Shown: positions 59,872 to 64,000 of the stretch, in pieces
Layout: the number at the start of each line of letters is the position of its first letter
Position numbering within the stretch: position 1 is the stretch's first letter
Source of the DNA: Roseibaca calidilacus
Lineage (GTDB): Bacteria > Pseudomonadota > Alphaproteobacteria > Rhodobacterales > Rhodobacteraceae
Direction: 5' to 3'
Assembly (NCBI RefSeq): GCF_001517585.1
Contig: NZ_FBYC01000003.1
Span: 49,350-113,349, forward strand
DNA: 64,000 bases
The notes under the pieces: generated by a model
Database searches by the model: none
What the model was told of the DNA's origin: nothing
The model's input: only the letters and a program-made list of their open reading frames with translations
Translations under genes and position numbers: made by a program

Positions 59872-59927
59872 GAAAAGGAAAGACCCCCCGAAAGCAGTGC
59901 TTCCGAAGGGCCTCGATTAGCTTAGAC
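59872..59927 (-). ncRNA. Counter-transcribed RNA of repABC (incompatibility RNA)
   Basis: Small antisense RNA expected in the repB-repC gap. On the minus strand: -35 TTGAAA (59962-59957), 17-bp spacer, -10 TATCAA (59939-59934), start near 59927, and a terminator hairpin with arms at 59899-59910 and 59884-59895 (12 pairs with G-U) followed by TCTTTCCTTTTC. It would base-pair with the repC leader and reduce RepC synthesis, setting copy number and incompatibility. Confidence 0.8.
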
Positions 59928-60006
59928 ACCTGATTGATACCCCGAAGCCGAATCGTTTTCAACACCGTTCGCGGTGAACGGGGAAGCTTTTTCAGCCGAC
60001 ATCACC

Positions 60007-61056
60007 ATGAGACAGGTATTTTCTCACACACCCGCCGTGGCGGAACGATCTCCTTTGCCCTGTACGAACCCGTACAGGGTCATCGAGCCGATCCGAACGC
60101 TTCGCAAAGAACTCGGTTTGACACCAAATGATCTTGTGACACTGCAGGCCTTAATCAGCTTCATGCCGAAGAAGGCCGGACAAACAGCTTCAATGACTAC
60201 CGTCTTCCCCTCAAACGCATCGTTGTCTGAGAGAACGAACGGTCTGAACGAGAGAACGATCCGACGGTGTATCGGACGCCTCGTGGACGCCAATTTGATC
60301 CAACGTAGGGATAGCGCAACCCGCAAACGGTTCCCACTTCGCTACGGTGGATTGATCAGAGATGCCTTTGGCTTCGATCTACAGCCAATGTTTGATCGGG
60401 AAAGTGAGCTCACAGAACACGCAAAACAACTTGTCGACGATCAGGAAGAGCTACGGTCGCTTAGGGCGGAGGCGCTGGCTCTTCGTGTCGAAGCTTTGCG
60501 CCAAGCAAACGATGATGAGACATTCACATTTCTCCAAAACGTGCGCAACATCCTACGCCGTGCAACTCTCAAAGCCGAAGAAATCATAGAACTTATCACG
60601 AAGTTGGCAGAGTTGGCCGGAGCGACCATCAGAGAGTTTCCGGCCGGAAACCGTGAAGCTCAGGAAACGATACCCGACCAAATGTCCGGCGACGACGGAC
60701 AAAATGTCCGGCACGTAGAACCCACAAGATTGAATATAAAAAAGGAAACTACAGGTGCACACAGCAGTTCTGGTTTTAGGGAACGCCGAGATCCAACAAC
60801 TATCGCTTGGACGGACCTGAAAAACATATCGGACTTCTTCCCACATGAACCAAGAAACCATCAATCCGTTGTGAACATGTTGGCTGATGTTGGGAAATTG
60901 CTGAGAATAGAACAAGGCAGGATCATGAGACACCTAAGAGAAAGAGGTCCAGGGCTGCTCCTTATTGCGCTCGACGAATTAATTTTGAGAGCCAGCGCAG
61001 GACAGGTGAGGAACACCAACGCCTACCTAGACGCAATGATGAGGCAAAAGACGTGA
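60007..61056 (+). CDS. repC: Replication initiator RepC
   Basis: 349 residues from ATG 60007; GTG at 59974 would add eleven residues and neither start has a clear ribosome site. RepC family marks: YRVIEPIRTLRKELGLTPNDLVTLQALISFMPK, NASLSERTNGLNERTIRRCIGRLVDANLIQRRDS (winged helix) and RYGGLIRDAFGFDLQPM. The origin of repABC plasmids lies inside repC; an AT-rich stretch around 60735-60765 is a candidate. The second perfect parS palindrome also lies in this gene. Confidence 0.94.
   Translation: MRQVFSHTPAVAERSPLPCTNPYRVIEPIRTLRKELGLTPNDLVTLQALISFMPKKAGQTASMTTVFPSNASLSERTNGLNERTIRRCIGRLVDANLIQRRDSATRKRFPLRYGGLIRDAFGFDLQPMFDRESELTEHAKQLVDDQEELRSLRAEALALRVEALRQANDDETFTFLQNVRNILRRATLKAEEIIELITKLAELAGATIREFPAGNREAQETIPDQMSGDDGQNVRHVEPTRLNIKKETTGAHSSSGFRERRDPTTIAWTDLKNISDFFPHEPRNHQSVVNMLADVGKLLRIEQGRIMRHLRERGPGLLLIALDELILRASAGQVRNTNAYLDAMMRQKT
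60636..60651. promoter_or_regulatory. parS: parS site inside repC
   Basis: Identical to the palindrome in repB (GTTTCCGGCCGGAAAC), 1163 bp away, and again within codons for FPAGNRE. Confidence 0.8.
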
Positions 61057-61234
61057 TGGTCTTATCACGCTCACTCAACCAGCTTGTGATTGAGCGTAGT
61101 CTTCGATGCTCCGGCGAATTTTCCCGGATAGTTCCAACCATAAGGTCATCGAGAGTGAAAGGAGTGTTGGTTTGAGGGTGACGGGAAGTGAGATCGGGAG
61201 AGTGGCTTCCGGCGCCCGTCGTGGAGAAGATCTG

Positions 61235-63363
61235 ATGACGAAAGCTGTCCAGAAAATCACTCTGTCCCCTTCGCGGGATATCCCCTTCGACAAGTTGGTT
61301 CTGAGCCAGGCCAACGTGCGGCGCATCAAGGCTGGCGTGTCCGTCGAAGAACTGGCCGAAGACATCGCCCGCCGTGGCCTCTTGCAGAGCCTGAGCGTGC
61401 GGCACGTGTTGAATGATGATGGGACCGAGACCGGCAAGTTCGAGATCCCAGCGGGAGGCCGCCGATTCCAGGCTTTGTCCCTGCTGGTGAAACAGAAGCG
61501 TTTGGCGAAGACCACGCCCATTCCCTGCATCGTGCGGGATGCGGGGTCCGCGATCCTCGCCGAAGACGATTCCCTTGCAGAAAACATGCAGCGCGTCGCG
61601 CTGCACCCGCTCGACCAGTTCCGCGCGTTTGTGGCGCTGCGGGACAAGGGCCAGAGCGACGCAGAGGTTGCTGCCGCCTTCTTCGTGACACCGCAGATCG
61701 TGAAGCAGCGCCTGAAGCTCGCCTCCGTCGCCCCTGCCCTGCTTGAGATCTATGCCGAGGATGGCATGACGCTGGAGCAGCTCATGGCCTTCACCGTGAA
61801 CCCTGATCACGCGCGTCAGGTTCAGGTCTGGGATGTGATCCATTCATCCTGGAACAAGGAGCCGTTCCAGATCCGGCGCATGCTGACCGAGACCTCGGTC
61901 CGGGCGTCTGACCGGCGCGCGGTCTTTGTGGGTGTTGAGGCCTATGAAGCGGCGGGTGGCACGATGCTGCATGACCTGTTCCAAGGCGATGACGGCGGGT
62001 GGCTCGAAGACCCTGCCCTGCTCGATCGGCTGGTGGTGGAAAAACTCCAGGCCGAGGCTGAGACGGTTGCGGTTGAGGGCTGGAAGTGGATCGAGGTCGC
62101 ACTGGACCTGCCCTACGGCTACAGCCACGGCCTGCGGTCCCTGGCCGGTGATCCGGCGCCAATGACGGATGACGAAGGTGCGGCCCATGCCAAGCTGCTC
62201 GCCGAGTATCGGGCGCTGGAAGAGGAATACGCGGGTCAGGATGAATTGCCTGACGAGATAGACACGCGGCTTGGCGTGTTGGAAGCGGAGATGGAAAAGA
62301 TTGAGACTCGGCCGTTGATCTTCGACGCGGAGGAGATCGGGCGGGCAGGGGCGTTCGTCACGCTCGACCGCTACGGCGCGCTGGCAGTCTATCGCGGATA
62401 TGTGCGTCCAGAGGATGAGCCCGTTGAGGAGACCGCGGTCCAGGATGCCACTGATCCTGCAGTGGCGGGCAGGGGGATGATCGTGATCTCACCGATGGCC
62501 ATGGCAGTGCCGCTCATGTCGGAACCGTCATCATGTCGGGAGGCCAGCCGATTGGCGGCGACCTGCCGGAGGATGAGGATGACGGGGCGCTGAAGCCACT
62601 GCCGGAGCGGTTGGTCATGGAGTTGACGGCCCACCGGACGCTGGCGCTGCGTGAAGCAATCGGGCGCTCGCCGGATGTCGCGCTGACGCTGCTGCTGCTG
62701 AAGCTGGTGACGGACACCTTCCGCACCTCCTCTGCTTCAGGAAGCTGTCTCGAGGCATCCGTGCGTCACGTCTACATGTCGGCGCAGGCGCCCGATCTGA
62801 AGGACAGCGTGGTGGCAAAGCTGGTCGACGAGCGTCACGCTGAATGGAAAGCCGATCTGCCGCTTGGCGACGATGCAGCACTCTGGGACTATCTGACGGT
62901 CCTCGACCAGGGCAGCCGTCTGGCACTGCTGGCGCATTGCCTCAGCTTCGGCGTCAACGCGCTGCATGAGAAGGTGAATCCTTACGGAGCAGGCATCTCT
63001 GCAGGCGGTTTGACCCGGCGGATGGCGCATGCCGATCACGTGGCGCGCGCGACAGGTCTCGATATGGTCGAGGCGGGCTGGGAGCCGACGGTGGACACCT
63101 ATCTCAACCGCGTGCCAAAGGCCCGCATCCTCGAGGCCGTGCGGGAGGCGAAAGGGGAGGGGACTGCCCAACTCCTCGATCACCTGAAGAAAGGCGAGAT
63201 GGCCAGTGAGGCTGAGCGCCTGCTGAAGGGCAGCGGCTGGTTGCCCGAGGTCCTGCGCCGTGTCGATCTCGTGGCGCTGGAGGTGAGGACTGTGCCGAAG
63301 GGCAGGGGGCGGATGCCGAAGTGGCCGACAGCGTCAGTGAAGCTGACCTTCCCGCATTCCTGA
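61235..63363 (+). pseudogene. Second ParB-like protein, frameshifted
   Basis: The first frame (61235-62593) has a ParB box (SVEELAEDIARRGLLQSLSVR, IPAGGRRFQALSLL, DSLAENMQRVALHPLDQFRAF) and a helix-turn-helix (SDAEVAAAFFVTPQIVKQRL). Its end becomes nonsense after about 62470, where the downstream frame (62533-63363, KPLPERLVMELTAHRTLALREAIG...) continues the usual ~700-residue Rhodobacterales ParB-like protein. A single-base shift in the G-rich stretch 62462-62476 would join them. It is separate from RepB and of unknown target. ATG 61235 has GGAG upstream. Either a true mutation or a sequencing error. Confidence 0.8.
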
Positions 63364-63508
63364 CGGATGATCTGCCTGCTGAAGGCGCGTCGATGCTGGC
63401 CGCGGAATAACCTGTTCCAGCAGGGGCGGGCATTCCGCCCCCAATCACCCTATAACGTAACAATATCAATAGGATAAATGTGAATATCCGCATTCGGAAT
63501 GAGGAATC

Positions 63509-63982
63509 ATGTCTGCAACAACCATCATCGACACAGCACCCCTCGGGGCGCTCATTCGCTACACCGACGGCAGTCCCAAACCGCCGGCACGCTTCACGAA
63601 GAAGCTCGCAGCCTGGGAGCGCTCGAACGGCGTGGGCCGTCTTGTGAAAAAGGAACCACCCCGGCCCTATCCGACATGGACAGCTCCCGCGTCGTTCACG
63701 CTGCATGAGGCAATTTCGCCTCTGACGGGGTCATCCTCGTCACCATCATGCGCAGCCATTCGGCTGACAGCGCTCTGGTCTTCGAGGGTGGCCGAGGAGC
63801 CGAAGCCCGGGCAGGTGCGCGTGCTTCTGGACTTCGGTGGCAACACCGAGCTGCTGCATCTGGCGGAATCCATCACCGCGGCCGAGCTTTGGATCGCCAA
63901 GGAAGGATACCGCAACGCGCGACTTGAAATCGTCGGCGATGAAGAGGGCGAAAGGGCAGGGGGCGCGAACCTGGCCGCCTGA
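63509..63982 (+). CDS. ParB-partner hypothetical protein with internal double frameshift
   Basis: 157 residues. The start (TTIIDTAPLGALIRYTDG, RFTKKLAAWERSNGVGRLV, TAPASFTLHE) and end (VRVLLDFGGNTELLHLAESITAAELWIA) match a small conserved gene that follows ParB-like genes in Rhodobacterales. Between 63709 and ~63786 the frame is wrong: the +1 alternative reads DGVILVTIMRSHSADSALVFE, which fits the family. One missing G near 63708 and one extra G near 63786 would explain it. GAGGA lies upstream of the ATG. Confidence 0.7.
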   Translation: MSATTIIDTAPLGALIRYTDGSPKPPARFTKKLAAWERSNGVGRLVKKEPPRPYPTWTAPASFTLHEAISPLTGSSSSPSCAAIRLTALWSSRVAEEPKPGQVRVLLDFGGNTELLHLAESITAAELWIAKEGYRNARLEIVGDEEGERAGGANLAA

Positions 63983-64000
63983 ACCCAACTGAAACCGAGG

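Overview
The window is part of a large conjugative plasmid or megaplasmid from an alphaproteobacterium, most probably a member of the Rhodobacterales (Rhodobacteraceae). The evidence is a repABC replication/partition operon with its antisense RNA gene, an HvrA-like H-NS protein, a VirC1/MobC/VirD2-type relaxase/VirD4 mobilisation block with a complete VirB-type secretion operon, and a ParB-like protein with a small partner gene of the kind common on Rhodobacterales replicons. Most of the sequence is GC-rich. AT-richer islands stand out by eye at about 2.6-3.4 kb, 5.2-6.2 kb, 21.1-22.0 kb and 57.3-61.1 kb.

Layout. (1) 0.1-6.1 kb is a mosaic of small accessory genes: a DUF2493 protein, a WGR protein, a DUF6429 protein, a VapBC toxin-antitoxin pair, a probable ADP-ribosyltransferase-like protein, H-NS, single-strand binding protein, and a tRNA-like gene placed just before a HEPN-type gene. 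(2) 6.8-14.3 kb is DNA processing for conjugation: VirC2-like and VirC1-like genes read left, MobC, relaxase and VirD4 read right, and a striking array of 29 heptad repeats plus an oriT candidate lie between them. (3) 15.1-24.9 kb is a leftward, tightly coupled defence-type operon: an autoregulator-like RHH protein not listed among long ORFs, an MmeI-like DNA methyltransferase, an AbiJ/HEPN-like protein, a 51-codon duplicate of a helicase N-terminus, an AlbA_2/ATPase protein, a DEAD-type helicase, a GIY-YIG nuclease and a DUF4236-TPR protein. (4) 25.1-36.6 kb is the leftward T4SS operon, in transcription order virB1, B2, B3, B4, a VirB7-like lipoprotein, a second transglycosylase, B5, B8, B9, B10, B11, a small secreted protein, B6 and a membrane-anchored DUF2726 protein. 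(5) 37.4-39.4 kb holds two exported proteins and an HTH gene cut by an insertion sequence.

(6) 39.3-54.9 kb is the arsenic island. It starts with an ISKra4-type element and a 346-bp transposon-end element that has beheaded an arsR. ArsP-type and MFS transporters follow on the plus strand, and then one long leftward block: arsR, acr3, arsC, arsH, aioX, aioS, aioR, aioB, aioA, moeA and a nitroreductase. Together these sense As(III) (AioX/S/R and ArsR), oxidise it to As(V) in the periplasm (AioBA with molybdenum cofactor), reduce internal arsenate (ArsC), pump arsenite out (Acr3) and deal with organoarsenicals (ArsP, ArsH). AioR has lost the GAFTGA loop and Walker B acidic residues, so it is unlikely to act as a standard sigma-54 activator.

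(7) 55.1-64.0 kb is plasmid maintenance: a DUF1612-type protein, a serine recombinase with res-like palindromes, repA-repB-(antisense RNA)-repC with two perfect parS palindromes buried inside repB and repC, then a frameshifted ParB-like gene and its partner. These last two contain three apparent single-G indels, which may be sequencing errors.

The strongest candidates for something undescribed are the heptad array at the VirC1/MobC junction, the tRNA-like/HEPN pair, and the defence operon with its translationally coupled helicase-fragment leader.
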